Assembly (NCBI GenBank): GCA_045593725.1
Contig: JAZNXE010000008.1
Location: 1-64,000 of the forward strand
Origin: HGM12713 sp045593725
GTDB taxonomy: Bacteria; Bacillota; Clostridia; Oscillospirales; CAG-272
Length of the DNA: 64,000 nucleotides
Direction: 5' to 3'
Below, piece by piece: positions 51,717 through 60,448 of this stretch (positions are counted from its first letter, which is position 1; every line of letters starts with the position of its first letter). A program made the translations under genes and the position numbers. Below the pieces are notes generated by a model. That model saw only the letters and a program-made list of their open reading frames with translations. It searched no databases and was not told the DNA's origin.

Positions 51717-52746
51717 TTGCTGTTCCTTCCATTTCCTTCTTTTTATTTTGATACTCATTCAGATAACCGTCCCAGAGCCTTGCTACGTCCTCCTCATCCT
51801 TGTGAGAGTCAAGCCCGTGCTCATTTGCAAGTATCTGTCCAAAATATTTGCTGAACTTTTCCGCTCCGTACACGTTGAGGTGAAGTCCTGCGTCGTAGGT
51901 ATCGGTCTGCCAATCAATGCCCATTTCCGCAGCCTTTGGAATAAAATTGTAATACGCCAAGCTGTTTTTCTCTGCATACTCGGATATCTGACTATCCCAT
52001 TCATCGTACCACCAATATCCTCGCGGGTTGGTAGGCGCTTTTACAAGTATCAGCTCACTTCCGTTGCTTTCGCAAAGAAGTCTTATTTTTTCAAGATAAT
52101 CCATAGCGCGCTGGGGCAAAAGCTCCTCGGGAGCGTCGGTTACAGGGTCACTCTGCTTCATTGGTACCGTTCCCGTCTTAATGAGATACCCGTTATCGGT
52201 CATTGCCTCAGGAGTCTTGAACCAATATTTCACGTCCTCTTCCTTCAGCTCGGTAATCCTTGAATGGTATCTTAGCAAAGGAAAGAGGTAATCCAAAAAG
52301 CTCTCATCCTCTGTCATTGAAGCCATAATTCCCTCTGCCTTAACGCTCGACCACTTCATAGTGTCAAAGGTCATTCTATTGTACGCCTCGCTTTGCGGCT
52401 CGCCGTACTTAAGGGCATATACGTTAAAAACGACAGCCTTGGGCTTCTCGTATTTAAAGGTTTCCTTAAGCAGGTAGTAGGAATGCCAAGCGAGCTGTTG
52501 CGCACTTCCTCTTATATATGAGGTAATACCGTACTCTTGCCACAATACCGAGGGAACAAAGCTTTCGTACACCTCGCAGTCACCTATGAATATAACGTCA
52601 TGTCCGCCCTTGCGGCTGTAATACTCACCTGTCAGAAGTCCTTCCGCGTTGGTTACGTACTTGGGACGCACCAACGCTTGTAAAGCGCCGAGGATAAATA
52701 CGATCGCAAGAAGTGCGGCTACGCCTATCAATATTTTTTTCTTCAT
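51703..52746 (-). CDS. SGNH-hydrolase-like protein (DltD-like role), Cys in place of Ser
   Basis: A 347-aa protein anchored by one N-terminal helix (about 5-25), the rest outside. Block I reads VIFIGDCEVYESF: the residue where SGNH/GDSL enzymes carry the nucleophilic Ser is C57. Block V is present as DAGLHLNVYG with D285 and H289. The position after an MBOAT gene matches DltD/AlgX-like partners that help transfer acyl groups to extracellular polymers. The Cys could be a nucleophile or mean the protein is not catalytic. The start is ATG, 17 bases after the MBOAT gene. Confidence 0.82.
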   Translation of the reverse strand: MKKKILIGVAALLAIVFILGALQALVRPKYVTNAEGLLTGEYYSRKGGHDVIFIGDCEVYESFVPSVLWQEYGITSYIRGSAQQLAWHSYYLLKETFKYEKPKAVVFNVYALKYGEPQSEAYNRMTFDTMKWSSVKAEGIMASMTEDESFLDYLFPLLRYHSRITELKEEDVKYWFKTPEAMTDNGYLIKTGTVPMKQSDPVTDAPEELLPQRAMDYLEKIRLLCESNGSELILVKAPTNPRGYWWYDEWDSQISEYAEKNSLAYYNFIPKAAEMGIDWQTDTYDAGLHLNVYGAEKFSKYFGQILANEHGLDSHKDEEDVARLWDGYLNEYQNKKKEMEGTANEKD

Positions 52747-52763
52747 TTATTACCTTTATGTTT

Positions 52764-54353
52764 TTAGAATTGTGTATAGATAAACTGGGAAGCGTCATAT
52801 CCGATTCCGTATGCGCCGAAAAGCAATATCAGCACCAGTAATGCGCCCGACAGTACCCACGAGAGTGCGGTCTTTCCGCATAGCCATTCCCTTATATCCC
52901 TATTTTGAGAAAGCTTGGAAACCACTGCCACCATAAGCACCGCGAAGGCAATAATAACGTAATCCTTCACGCCAAGTCCAAGCTCCAATATCTCCCCTCC
53001 AAGCATTCTTCCCCAGTTGAAGGTGGTAAACATAGTTCCCCACATCCTGAAGGTAAGACTCACGTTGGCATAGCAGTCAAGGGAGCGGATAAGTCCCATT
53101 AAAAGGAAGGTTCTCGTAGCGGCAAAGCAATGATAGCCATAAGACGCGGTAAGCCTTGGAAACTTTTCTCTGAATCGGCGGTAAAGCGGTTCAAGCTCCT
53201 GGGATACAAGTATCACAAGGCAGTTCAGCATTCCCCAGACGATAAAATTCCACGCCGCTCCGTGCCAAAGACCCGTAAGAAACCAGGTTACTGCGGTAGC
53301 CAGATACACAGGCACTCGCTTTCCTATGACGTTGCCAAGACGCTTGCGGCAGCTCTTGGAAAGCTTCATCATGGGCTTTGTAACCGAAAGCGGGTAGAAG
53401 ATATAGTCGGTAAACCACGAGCCCATAGTAATATGCCATCTGTTCCAGTATTCCTTGGTAGAGCTTGAGGAGAACGGATGCTTGAAGTTCTCTGTCACCC
53501 TTATACCCATTGCCTCGGCAATTCCTATGGTAATATCTATTCCGCCTGTAAAATCGGCGTATATCTCTATGGAATAAAGGATAATAAGTAAGGCGGTATA
53601 TGCTCCCGTATAGGTTGCTGTATCACCAAGCATTGCTTTCATTGCCACGAGTATCCTGTCGGCAATGACAAGCTTTTTGAAATATCCCCAGAGTATTCTC
53701 TGAATACCGAATTTGAGATTTTTTCCATTGAACTTATGCCCCTCACAGAGCTGAGGAGCTAAGTCCGCGTGTCTGGATATAGGTCCTTGTGCCAGCTGAG
53801 GAAAGAAGGCTACGAACAAAGCCAGCTTTGCCACGTTCTTCTCAGCGTATGTTTTACCTCTGTAAACATCTATAAGGTATCCTGTGCTTTGAAAGATAAA
53901 AAAGGATATTCCCATTGGCAGAAGCAGCGAGGGTATGCTCATTCCCCTTACGCCGAACAACCCCAGGAGAGAATTTATATTACCCAGCGCAAACGCCGTA
54001 TATTTAAGAACCGCAAGGATACCGAAATTAAATACCAAGCCCAAAATCAGCAAAGCGAAGCGTTTTTTCTTCTCTCTCGCTCGATAAGCCTTGCGGCTAT
54101 CCTTGTCCATGCTCTCCTTATTGAGAGCCACGTATTCGTCCTCTTTTGCCCTCATTTTCTCCATAGCTCTTGCCACAAAGAAGCAGGAGAGGGTCGTAGC
54201 TATAATAAATGCGAAGTTTTCAAATCCCGAAAAGGAATAGAAAAAGTAACTCGCCGCAAGAAGGAGCGTCCACTGATATCTCTTAGGAAACAGGTAGTAC
54301 GCCACAAGGAGTACAGCTACGAATATTATAAATCCGTAAGAAGTAAAAAGCAT
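52764..54353 (-). CDS. MBOAT-family membrane acyltransferase (DltB/AlgI-like)
   Basis: A polytopic protein of 529 aa with about 11 hydrophobic segments. The MBOAT signature includes NRWHITMGSWFTDYIFYP and the catalytic-type H364 in GLWHGAAWNF. It passes acyl groups from a carrier protein across the membrane to an outside acceptor. Its neighbours (adenylation enzyme, carrier, SGNH protein) match the dlt layout, but the AlgI-like length exceeds that of DltB (about 400 aa), so the acceptor may not be teichoic acid. It begins 2 bases after the carrier gene. Confidence 0.92.
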   Translation of the reverse strand: MLFTSYGFIIFVAVLLVAYYLFPKRYQWTLLLAASYFFYSFSGFENFAFIIATTLSCFFVARAMEKMRAKEDEYVALNKESMDKDSRKAYRAREKKKRFALLILGLVFNFGILAVLKYTAFALGNINSLLGLFGVRGMSIPSLLLPMGISFFIFQSTGYLIDVYRGKTYAEKNVAKLALFVAFFPQLAQGPISRHADLAPQLCEGHKFNGKNLKFGIQRILWGYFKKLVIADRILVAMKAMLGDTATYTGAYTALLIILYSIEIYADFTGGIDITIGIAEAMGIRVTENFKHPFSSSSTKEYWNRWHITMGSWFTDYIFYPLSVTKPMMKLSKSCRKRLGNVIGKRVPVYLATAVTWFLTGLWHGAAWNFIVWGMLNCLVILVSQELEPLYRRFREKFPRLTASYGYHCFAATRTFLLMGLIRSLDCYANVSLTFRMWGTMFTTFNWGRMLGGEILELGLGVKDYVIIAFAVLMVAVVSKLSQNRDIREWLCGKTALSWVLSGALLVLILLFGAYGIGYDASQFIYTQF

Positions 54354-54355
54354 TT

Positions 54356-54583
54356 TTATTCTTCGTCAAGCTTTGTTATAAGCGCCATAAGCGCCTTGGC
54401 TGAGTTAAAATTCTCGGGAATTATCTCCTCGGCGGGAATAGTAACGTCAAATTCCGCGTTTATCTCGGTTACAAGAGTAACTATATCAAGCGAATCGAGT
54501 ATTCCCTCGTCTATAAGCTCCTCATTGGCGGTAAAATCGACCTCTGGGTGAAGCTCTGACAATATTTTGAGCAATTTTTCCAT
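54356..54583 (-). CDS. Acyl/aminoacyl carrier protein (DltC-like)
   Basis: A 75-aa four-helix carrier. The phosphopantetheine attachment serine is S31 in DEGILDSLDIVTL. The acidic surface is typical. I choose the ATG at 54583 behind GAGAGGAA; the longer frame overlaps the preceding gene. It carries the activated amino acid (or other acyl) from the upstream adenylation enzyme to the MBOAT protein. Confidence 0.92.
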   Translation of the reverse strand: MEKLLKILSELHPEVDFTANEELIDEGILDSLDIVTLVTEINAEFDVTIPAEEIIPENFNSAKALMALITKLDEE

Positions 54584-54602
54584 ATTAGTTTCCTCTCTGT
54601 TA

Positions 54603-56102
54603 TTACATCCTTTCGGCTCTTTCACGAAGCCCTTTTCTGTCTATCTTTCCGTTTGCCGTAAAGGGAAGCTCGGAGAGCTTCTCTATGACAGCGGGGAGCA
54701 TATACCTGGGCAAATAGTCCGCCAAATCCTTGGCGACAACCATTTCTTCAACATCTCCCACAATAAAGAGTGCTATTCGCTTTGCCATATTATCATAGAC
54801 ACAGCAAGCCCTTCTGACCCCATCGGTCTTAAGCGCCGCGGCCTCTATCTCTCCAAGCTCTATGCGGTGGCCCATATGCTTTATCTGTGAGTCCTTGCGA
54901 CAGATAAACACAAGCTCGCCTCTTTCGTTTATTCTGCCCACATCTCCCGTTCTGTATATAAGCTCGGGATAAGCGGTATTAAGAGGATTTTGCACAAATA
55001 CGGCGTTAGTTTTTTCATCGTCGTTATAGTAACCCATAGTAAGGCAGGTACCTCTTATGCATATCTCGCCCTGCTCTGCCCGCCTGTTTTCCTCGTCCAG
55101 CAGGATTATGTCGGTATTGTCAAAGGGTCTGCCTATTGGTATCGGCTCGTCCGCTTCAAGCTGACGGTCTGCCGCCCAGTAGCAGGACATTCCCGTTGCC
55201 TCGGTTGGTCCGTAGAGGTTAAAAAACCTCGCCCTCGGCAGAGCTGCTCTCCACAGGTCGTATTGCTTTCTTGGGAACATCTCGCTGCCAAACGCCACAG
55301 TTGTAAGGTGCTTTGGCGTATGCTGCTCAAGCGCCCCGAGGGATGATATCTGCACCAAGGCAGACACTACCCAGCAAATGGTGTTAATCTTATGCTCATC
55401 CAGAAATTCCACCAGCTTAACGGGAAAGGAAAATAGCATTTTGGGTATAAAGTAGGTGGTAGCGCCAAGCTTTAAGGTAGGCATTATTTCCTTTAAGGGA
55501 GCGTCGAAATAAAGGGGCGTTTGATTTCCAAACACGGTATTGGATGAAAATTCAAGTGCCTCGCAAAGGGTTTCGGTATAATCTATCACCGAGCGGTGGC
55601 AGGCTACCACTCCCTTGGGGGTCCCCGTAGAGCCTGAGGTAAACACTACGTAAATAGGGTCTGTGCTGCTCTGCTTTTGTCTTATTTCGGTCAGTGCACG
55701 GGAGCTAACCTCGGTATTTAACAGCTCGTCATAGAGATATACCTTTGGTACGTCCAGAACCTGCGCTGTCCTTATATTCCTTTTGTCGCATATAATTGCC
55801 CTTGGTGAAAGCTTGTCAAGAATAGCTCTCATTCTTGCCTCGGGCATTTTTTCGTCAATACATACGTAGAAGCAGCCCGCGTATATGATTCCAAAGAACG
55901 CGGTAACCGTGCGGGGATGCTTGTCCATTATCACCGCTATTGGCTCTCCGTAATATCCCTCTCCCGCGAGAAAGCTTCCTATGGCTCTTGCCTCGGAATA
56001 TACCTCACCAAAGGTCATTGCTTCCTTGCCGCTGGAAAAGGCGGTCTTATCGGGATACGCTTTTACGGTCTGCTCAAGATATTCAAGAATATTTTTTTGC
56101 AT
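54603..56102 (-). CDS. Amino-acid adenylation enzyme (DltA-like)
   Basis: A 499-aa AMP-forming enzyme that activates a carboxylate and loads the carrier. A3 is SGSTGTPKG (156-164). D200 in the A4 region (LYFDAPLKEIMP) matches the Asp that binds the alpha-amino group in DltA and NRPS adenylation domains, so an amino acid is the likely substrate. A5 is NLYGPTEATG, A7 YRTGDVG, and A10 FTANGKIDRKGL has the catalytic Lys. The pocket after A4 (TICWVVSALVQIS) does not look like the usual DltA sequence, so D-alanine should not be assumed. Confidence 0.9.
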   Translation of the reverse strand: MQKNILEYLEQTVKAYPDKTAFSSGKEAMTFGEVYSEARAIGSFLAGEGYYGEPIAVIMDKHPRTVTAFFGIIYAGCFYVCIDEKMPEARMRAILDKLSPRAIICDKRNIRTAQVLDVPKVYLYDELLNTEVSSRALTEIRQKQSSTDPIYVVFTSGSTGTPKGVVACHRSVIDYTETLCEALEFSSNTVFGNQTPLYFDAPLKEIMPTLKLGATTYFIPKMLFSFPVKLVEFLDEHKINTICWVVSALVQISSLGALEQHTPKHLTTVAFGSEMFPRKQYDLWRAALPRARFFNLYGPTEATGMSCYWAADRQLEADEPIPIGRPFDNTDIILLDEENRRAEQGEICIRGTCLTMGYYNDDEKTNAVFVQNPLNTAYPELIYRTGDVGRINERGELVFICRKDSQIKHMGHRIELGEIEAAALKTDGVRRACCVYDNMAKRIALFIVGDVEEMVVAKDLADYLPRYMLPAVIEKLSELPFTANGKIDRKGLRERAERM

Positions 56103-56104
56103 AT

Positions 56105-57058
56105 TTATTGAAGCTCCTTAGTGGCAACCGTAGGAAATCCCGCGGGCTTTACCATATTGTAAAAATAATCCTCCCCGCCAGAACCCACGTAGCTCTTAAG
56201 CTTTGCTTCGGTAATCAGACAGGCGTTTTTTGTTCCATCGGAAAAGCTACCCGCAAGTCTTGTAGCATCGTAGTAATACCAGCCTGCTTCGACCTTGACA
56301 ACGCTCCAGAAGTGAGTTCCGTCATCCTCCGCGCCCTGATAATTCTCCGAGCGTCTTATGCCTACGTTGTCTATCTCAAAATATTCAAAGAACGCCTTTG
56401 ACAGTGAATAATATGAATAGCAATCGCCCTCTCCCGATTCAAGGGTAAGGATAGCTTCCTCAATCCAGTCTGTTTCCCAATAATCGCGATTGATATTGGG
56501 AACGTTGGATTCATCTGTAAAGTATATAGTTTCTTTTTTGTTAACGTAGGAATATATACTTCTTACCTTTTCAGTATCGGTCATATCCTTAGTTATTCCC
56601 AAGCTTTCCGCTTTTTTTGCAATCATTTCCATAAGAGTGTCGATATGATACTCCTTCGATTTTACAACATAAACAATGGTAAAAATCTCGCTCACATTTC
56701 CCGACTCATCGGTAGCTCGGTACTTCACCTTATACTCGCCCTCCTTGTTAATATCAACAGCCTCAGCGTTGACCTCAAGGTGGGGGGCGGGGTCTGCGTT
56801 GTCCGACACAGATACCATCTTTTTAAAGGTAGGAGTTTCCCCAACGTATCCGATTACGCGATGCGAGCCCGAAATAACGGGCGGTTCCTTATCCTTGGAT
56901 GAGTCTTTGCCGAAGATAAGGCTGACTGTAAGAGTAACGCAAAAAATAAGAAGAAAAGCCGCAAAAGCAATAAAGGTAATCTTTATCACCCACCAAACAC
57001 GGCTTCTGTACTCCTGTGATTCTTTGTTCATCTTCTCTTTATCCTTAAGGTATGACAT
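56105..57058 (-). CDS. Membrane-anchored transglutaminase-like protein, first gene of the dlt-like operon
   Basis: A 317-aa protein. One helix at about 24-49 anchors it; an Ig-like beta domain (about 58-133: PVISGSHRVIGYVGETPTF, YKVKYRATDESGNVSE) comes next, then a transglutaminase core. The whole triad is visible: C213 in GEGDCYSYYSLS, H249 in GTHFWSVV and D264 in YYYDATR. Such extracellular domains are usually proteases or transferases acting on Gln or amide bonds. It lies 2 bases before the adenylation gene. Translation may start at M1 or M10. Confidence 0.85.
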   Translation of the reverse strand: MSYLKDKEKMNKESQEYRSRVWWVIKITFIAFAAFLLIFCVTLTVSLIFGKDSSKDKEPPVISGSHRVIGYVGETPTFKKMVSVSDNADPAPHLEVNAEAVDINKEGEYKVKYRATDESGNVSEIFTIVYVVKSKEYHIDTLMEMIAKKAESLGITKDMTDTEKVRSIYSYVNKKETIYFTDESNVPNINRDYWETDWIEEAILTLESGEGDCYSYYSLSKAFFEYFEIDNVGIRRSENYQGAEDDGTHFWSVVKVEAGWYYYDATRLAGSFSDGTKNACLITEAKLKSYVGSGGEDYFYNMVKPAGFPTVATKELQ

Positions 57059-57111
57059 ATATTCTCTCCGTAGTAATATTAAATATAATAATATAGTAAT
57101 AATACATAGTC

Positions 57112-57140
57112 ATTATACACCAAAACGCCTCTCTTGTCAA
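57112..57140 (-). promoter_or_regulatory. Perfect-consensus promoter of the dlt-like operon
   Basis: Minus strand: TTGACA, exactly 17 bases, TATAAT, about 54 bases before the transglutaminase-like gene. No other good promoter is seen in the six genes. Confidence 0.9.
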
Positions 57141-57170
57141 CGATAAAAAGTGCTTTTTGACAAGAAAATG

Positions 57171-57192
57171 TTACACTTCGGGATAAGTGTAA
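57171..57192. other. Palindrome upstream of the dlt-like operon promoter
   Basis: TTACACTT-CGGGAT-AAGTGTAA, a perfect 8-bp inverted repeat about 31 bases upstream of the -35. It could be an operator for the operon or a second stop signal for ispE. Confidence 0.5.
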
Positions 57193-57216
57193 AAGGAGGG
57201 CGATTTATATACGCGA

Positions 57217-57242
57217 AAGGCGCAGAGCTTCCTCTGCACCAT
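57217..57242 (-). terminator. Hairpin after ispE
   Basis: GGCGCAGAG-CTTC-CTCTGCACC, an 8-9 bp stem with one mismatch. On the minus strand a short TTTCG tail follows. Confidence 0.6.
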
Positions 57243-57244
57243 AC

Positions 57245-58114
57245 CTATTTAGCCGGATAACAAACCTGTGCGAAATATCCGTTATTTTGGATTATTTCCA
57301 TTACTTTTTCGGCATGAGCAACACTCTCGAAAACACCGTACACTGAGGGTCCGCTTCCGCTCATCATCGCGGCTTTCGCTTCCATATCGAGCATTATCAT
57401 TTTTATCTTTGCCGCCACGGGATGCTGAGCGAGAATCGGCTCTTCGAAAATATTAAAAAGGTGCTTTGAAAAATCCTCAGGGTGCTCACAAAGCAGGGCC
57501 GTCCTCAGCTTTTCTGTGCCCTTTGGGGCGTAATCGGCAAAATTATTATAAATCTTATCCATAACCCCATAGCCCCAAGGGGTAGATATTCCCTCTCCTC
57601 CGCAGGCCACCAAGAATATGGTATCTTTTGGTATTTGTGGAAACGGGTGAAGTATATCCCCCTTGCCATCAGAATAGGCGCATCCTCCCTCAATACAGAA
57701 AGGCACGTCCGCTCCAAGCGTACTTCCAAGGGCGCAAAGCTCCTCAGTCGTTAGCTTGCTACCGCAGAGTCGGTTCAAGGCAAGGAGAGTTGCTGCCGCA
57801 TCGGCGCTACCTCCCGCAAGTCCTGCTGCCATAGGTATTCTCTTTTCGATTTTGATATGCGCACCGCACTCAATATGTGCGGTACTCAAATACAGCCTTG
57901 CCGCTCTCACCGCTATATTCTTTTCGTCGGTAGGTACGCCCTGTATGTCACACTCGCAGGATATATCCTTGGTGCTTTTAAGCGTGACGCTTACGTTATC
58001 GCACAGCGAAACAGTCTGCATTACGGTTTCCACGCTGTGAAAGCCGTCATCACGTATTCCCGTTATATCAAGATGAAGATTTATTTTAGCGTACGCCTTT
58101 ACAGTTTCGGTCAT
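57245..58114 (-). CDS. ispE: 4-diphosphocytidyl-2-C-methyl-D-erythritol kinase
   Basis: A GHMP kinase of the MEP isoprenoid pathway that phosphorylates the 2-hydroxyl of CDP-ME. 289 aa. The start reads AYAKINLHLDITG, the ATP loop is PMAAGLAGGSADAA at about 93-106, and motif III MMSGSGPSVYGVF is near 260. It has its own promoter at 58144..58172. Confidence 0.95.
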   Translation of the reverse strand: MTETVKAYAKINLHLDITGIRDDGFHSVETVMQTVSLCDNVSVTLKSTKDISCECDIQGVPTDEKNIAVRAARLYLSTAHIECGAHIKIEKRIPMAAGLAGGSADAAATLLALNRLCGSKLTTEELCALGSTLGADVPFCIEGGCAYSDGKGDILHPFPQIPKDTIFLVACGGEGISTPWGYGVMDKIYNNFADYAPKGTEKLRTALLCEHPEDFSKHLFNIFEEPILAQHPVAAKIKMIMLDMEAKAAMMSGSGPSVYGVFESVAHAEKVMEIIQNNGYFAQVCYPAK

Positions 58115-58143
58115 AAGCTCTCTCCTTATGCTTTTATGTAATA

Positions 58144-58172
58144 ATTATATCAAAACTCCTATCTTTTTTCAA
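58144..58172 (-). promoter_or_regulatory. Promoter of ispE
   Basis: Minus strand: TTGAAA, 17-base spacer, TATAAT, about 30 bases before the start codon. Confidence 0.82.
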
Positions 58173-58210
58173 GTATTTATTGTGTGAATGTAAATTTTTC
58201 TTGCTCTATC

Positions 58211-58239
58211 TTGACGAAAGGAAGAATTAGAGATAAAAT
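58211..58239 (+). promoter_or_regulatory. Promoter of htpG
   Basis: TTGACG, 17-base spacer, TAAAAT. There is no CIRCE nearby, so this heat-shock gene is not under HrcA in this window. Confidence 0.75.
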
Positions 58240-58278
58240 ATATAGGAAATACAATATTTGTATAGGAGAAAACATATT

Positions 58279-60120
58279 ATGTCAGAAGAAATGAAGGTGA
58301 AAAAGGGCGGCATCTCGGTTGACACCGAGCATATATTCCCTATTATAAAAAAATGGCTCTACTCCGAAAAGGATATATTCCTTCGCGAGATAGTTTCAAA
58401 TGCCTCGGACGCTATAACAAAGCTGCGCCGTCTTGCTTCTCTCGGCATCCGCGAGGACAGCGGAGAGGAATATCGCATTACCGTAACTCTTGACAAGGAT
58501 GCGGGCACTCTTACCGTAAGCGACAATGGAATCGGTATGAGCGAGGAGGAGCTTAATAAGTATATTTGCAGCATTGCTCTGTCGGGCGCTGTCGATTTTA
58601 TTCAGAAATACGAGAAGGAAGAGGGCGAGGGCGCAGGCAAAAACGGCATTATCGGTCACTTCGGTCTTGGCTTCTACTCTGCGTTTATGGTAAGTAACAG
58701 CGTTGAGGTAATAACGAAATCCTATACCGACGCTCCCGCCGTACATTGGATATGCTCGGAGAGCGGCGAATATGAGCTGTCAGCTGCCCAAAAGGAAGGT
58801 CACGGCACATCTGTAATAATGCACATTTCGGATAGCGAGTCGGAATTTTTACAGCGTTCAAAGATAAGAGCTATACTTGAGAAATACTGCTCCTTTATGC
58901 CGGTTGACATATATTTTGTTGACGTAGATGAAGAAAAGAAGGAGAATGACACCGAAGAGCCTATTAACGACACCTGCCCTCTCTGGCAAAAGCAGCCCTC
59001 CGAGTGCCATGATGAAGATTACGTCGATTTTTACCGTAAGGTATTTAATGATTTCAAAGAACCTCTGTTCCATATTCACATAAATGCGGATTATCCCCTC
59101 AATTTCAAGGGAATCCTTTACTTCCCCAAGTTTGCCAACGAATACGAAACTATTGAGGGTCAGGTAAAGCTCTATTACAATCAGGTTTACGTAGCCGACA
59201 ATATCAAAGAGGTAATACCCGAATATCTGCTTATGCTCAAGGGTGTTCTTGACTGCCCCGAGCTTCCTCTTAACGTGTCAAGAAGCTATCTTCAGACCAA
59301 TACCTACGTATCAAAGATTTCGGCTCATATAGTGAAGAAGGTTGCCGACAAGCTCAATTCCCTCTGCCTCAATGACCGCGAAAGGTACGCAAGGATATGG
59401 AGCGACATCTCGCCCTTTATCGAATATGCCTGTATCAAGGACAGAAAGTTCTATGACAGAGTTAAGAGTTCTCTGCTTCTTACCCTGTGCGACGGCACGG
59501 TCAAGACATATGAGGAATATCTTAATGATGCCAAGGAGAGTCACGAAAACAAAATATATTATGCCACCGACAAGGCGTTACAGGCTCAGTATATCTCTAT
59601 GTTTGAGGCTCAAAACATCAAGGTCGTCCTTCTTGACAAGCCCATTGACACTCAGTTCTCCTCTATCGTTGAGCAATATATGCCCGACGTTAAGTTCCTC
59701 CGAGTTGACGCGGACGTGGCGGACAGTCTTAAGGCTGACGGCGAGATAAGCGAGAGCGAGGCACTCAAGGATATTTTCAGCGAGATTCTGGGCGACAAGG
59801 TTTCCCTGAAATTTGACGCGCTCAAGGATGAGAGCGTTCCCGCAATACTCAACGTAAGCGAGCAATCCAGAAGGATGGAGGAGCTTATGCGTATGTACGG
59901 AATGGACGGAGGCGCTTACCCCACAGAAAGCACCTTCGTGCTTAACACCGCTTCCCCTCTTATCAAAAAATTAGAGATTACCGCCCAGGGTGAGCCACAG
60001 AAGGCTAAGGAAATGGCGGCATATATTTACAAGCTTTCGCTTCTCTCTCAAAAGAAGTTCTCCTCAGAGGAAATGCAGGACTTTATGAAGAGCAGCTTTG
60101 AGCTTATGATGAAGCTTTAA
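58279..60120 (+). CDS. htpG: Chaperone HtpG (Hsp90)
   Basis: An ATP-dependent Hsp90 dimer, 613 aa. The N-terminal GHKL ATPase has LREIVSNASDAITKLR, DNGIGMSEEEL and the lid GHFGLGFYSAFMV. The middle domain has PLNFKGILYFP and the conserved Arg segment LNVSRSYLQ; the C-terminal dimerisation domain is intact. I choose the ATG at 58279 behind GGAG; the longer frame adds only seven residues. Confidence 0.96.
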   Translation: MSEEMKVKKGGISVDTEHIFPIIKKWLYSEKDIFLREIVSNASDAITKLRRLASLGIREDSGEEYRITVTLDKDAGTLTVSDNGIGMSEEELNKYICSIALSGAVDFIQKYEKEEGEGAGKNGIIGHFGLGFYSAFMVSNSVEVITKSYTDAPAVHWICSESGEYELSAAQKEGHGTSVIMHISDSESEFLQRSKIRAILEKYCSFMPVDIYFVDVDEEKKENDTEEPINDTCPLWQKQPSECHDEDYVDFYRKVFNDFKEPLFHIHINADYPLNFKGILYFPKFANEYETIEGQVKLYYNQVYVADNIKEVIPEYLLMLKGVLDCPELPLNVSRSYLQTNTYVSKISAHIVKKVADKLNSLCLNDRERYARIWSDISPFIEYACIKDRKFYDRVKSSLLLTLCDGTVKTYEEYLNDAKESHENKIYYATDKALQAQYISMFEAQNIKVVLLDKPIDTQFSSIVEQYMPDVKFLRVDADVADSLKADGEISESEALKDIFSEILGDKVSLKFDALKDESVPAILNVSEQSRRMEELMRMYGMDGGAYPTESTFVLNTASPLIKKLEITAQGEPQKAKEMAAYIYKLSLLSQKKFSSEEMQDFMKSSFELMMKL

Positions 60121-60131
60121 TGGGAGGATAT

Positions 60132-60389
60132 ATGGAAAATATTTCTTATATAACAAAGGGCGTTTGCTCAAGAAAAATCGATATTCAGATAGAGGACGGA
60201 ATAATAACCTCTGTAAAATTTGTAGGCGGCTGTGCCGGCAACACACAGGGCATATCGGCACTTGTTAAGGGAATGTCGGTTGATGAGGCAATAGAGCGTC
60301 TTTCGGGAATCCGCTGCGGATTTAAAAGCACCTCCTGCCCCGACCAGCTTGCAACCGCTCTTAAAGAGCTTAAAGAGAAAAACGCATAA
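60132..60389 (+). CDS. TSCPD-domain protein (TIGR03905-type)
   Basis: An 85-aa protein consisting of one TSCPD domain: CSRKIDIQIEDG, FVGGCAGNTQGISALVKGM and the final CGFKSTSCPDQLATAL. The domain is also found at the end of some adenosylcobalamin ribonucleotide reductases, but stand-alone versions have no firmly known role. The conserved cysteines suggest metal or cluster binding. The ATG at 60132 follows GGAGG; the htpG stop is 11 bases upstream, so it is probably co-transcribed. Confidence 0.88.
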   Translation: MENISYITKGVCSRKIDIQIEDGIITSVKFVGGCAGNTQGISALVKGMSVDEAIERLSGIRCGFKSTSCPDQLATALKELKEKNA

Positions 60390-60392
60390 TTT

Positions 60393-60425
60393 AGCAACCG
60401 CCCATACGGGCGGTTGCTTTACTTT
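60393..60425 (+). terminator. Terminator of htpG and the TSCPD gene
   Basis: GCAACCGCCC-ATAC-GGGCGGTTGC, a perfect 10-bp stem followed by TTTACTTTG, 4 bases past the stop. Confidence 0.88.
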
Positions 60426-60448
60426 GTATATAAATTTACAATTTTCTA

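Noticed and set aside
54603..56102. Naming the adenylation enzyme dltA
   Set aside because: Gene order and the amino-binding Asp agree, but the rest of the pocket does not look like D-alanine ligases and the operon has extra genes, so the substrate is left open.
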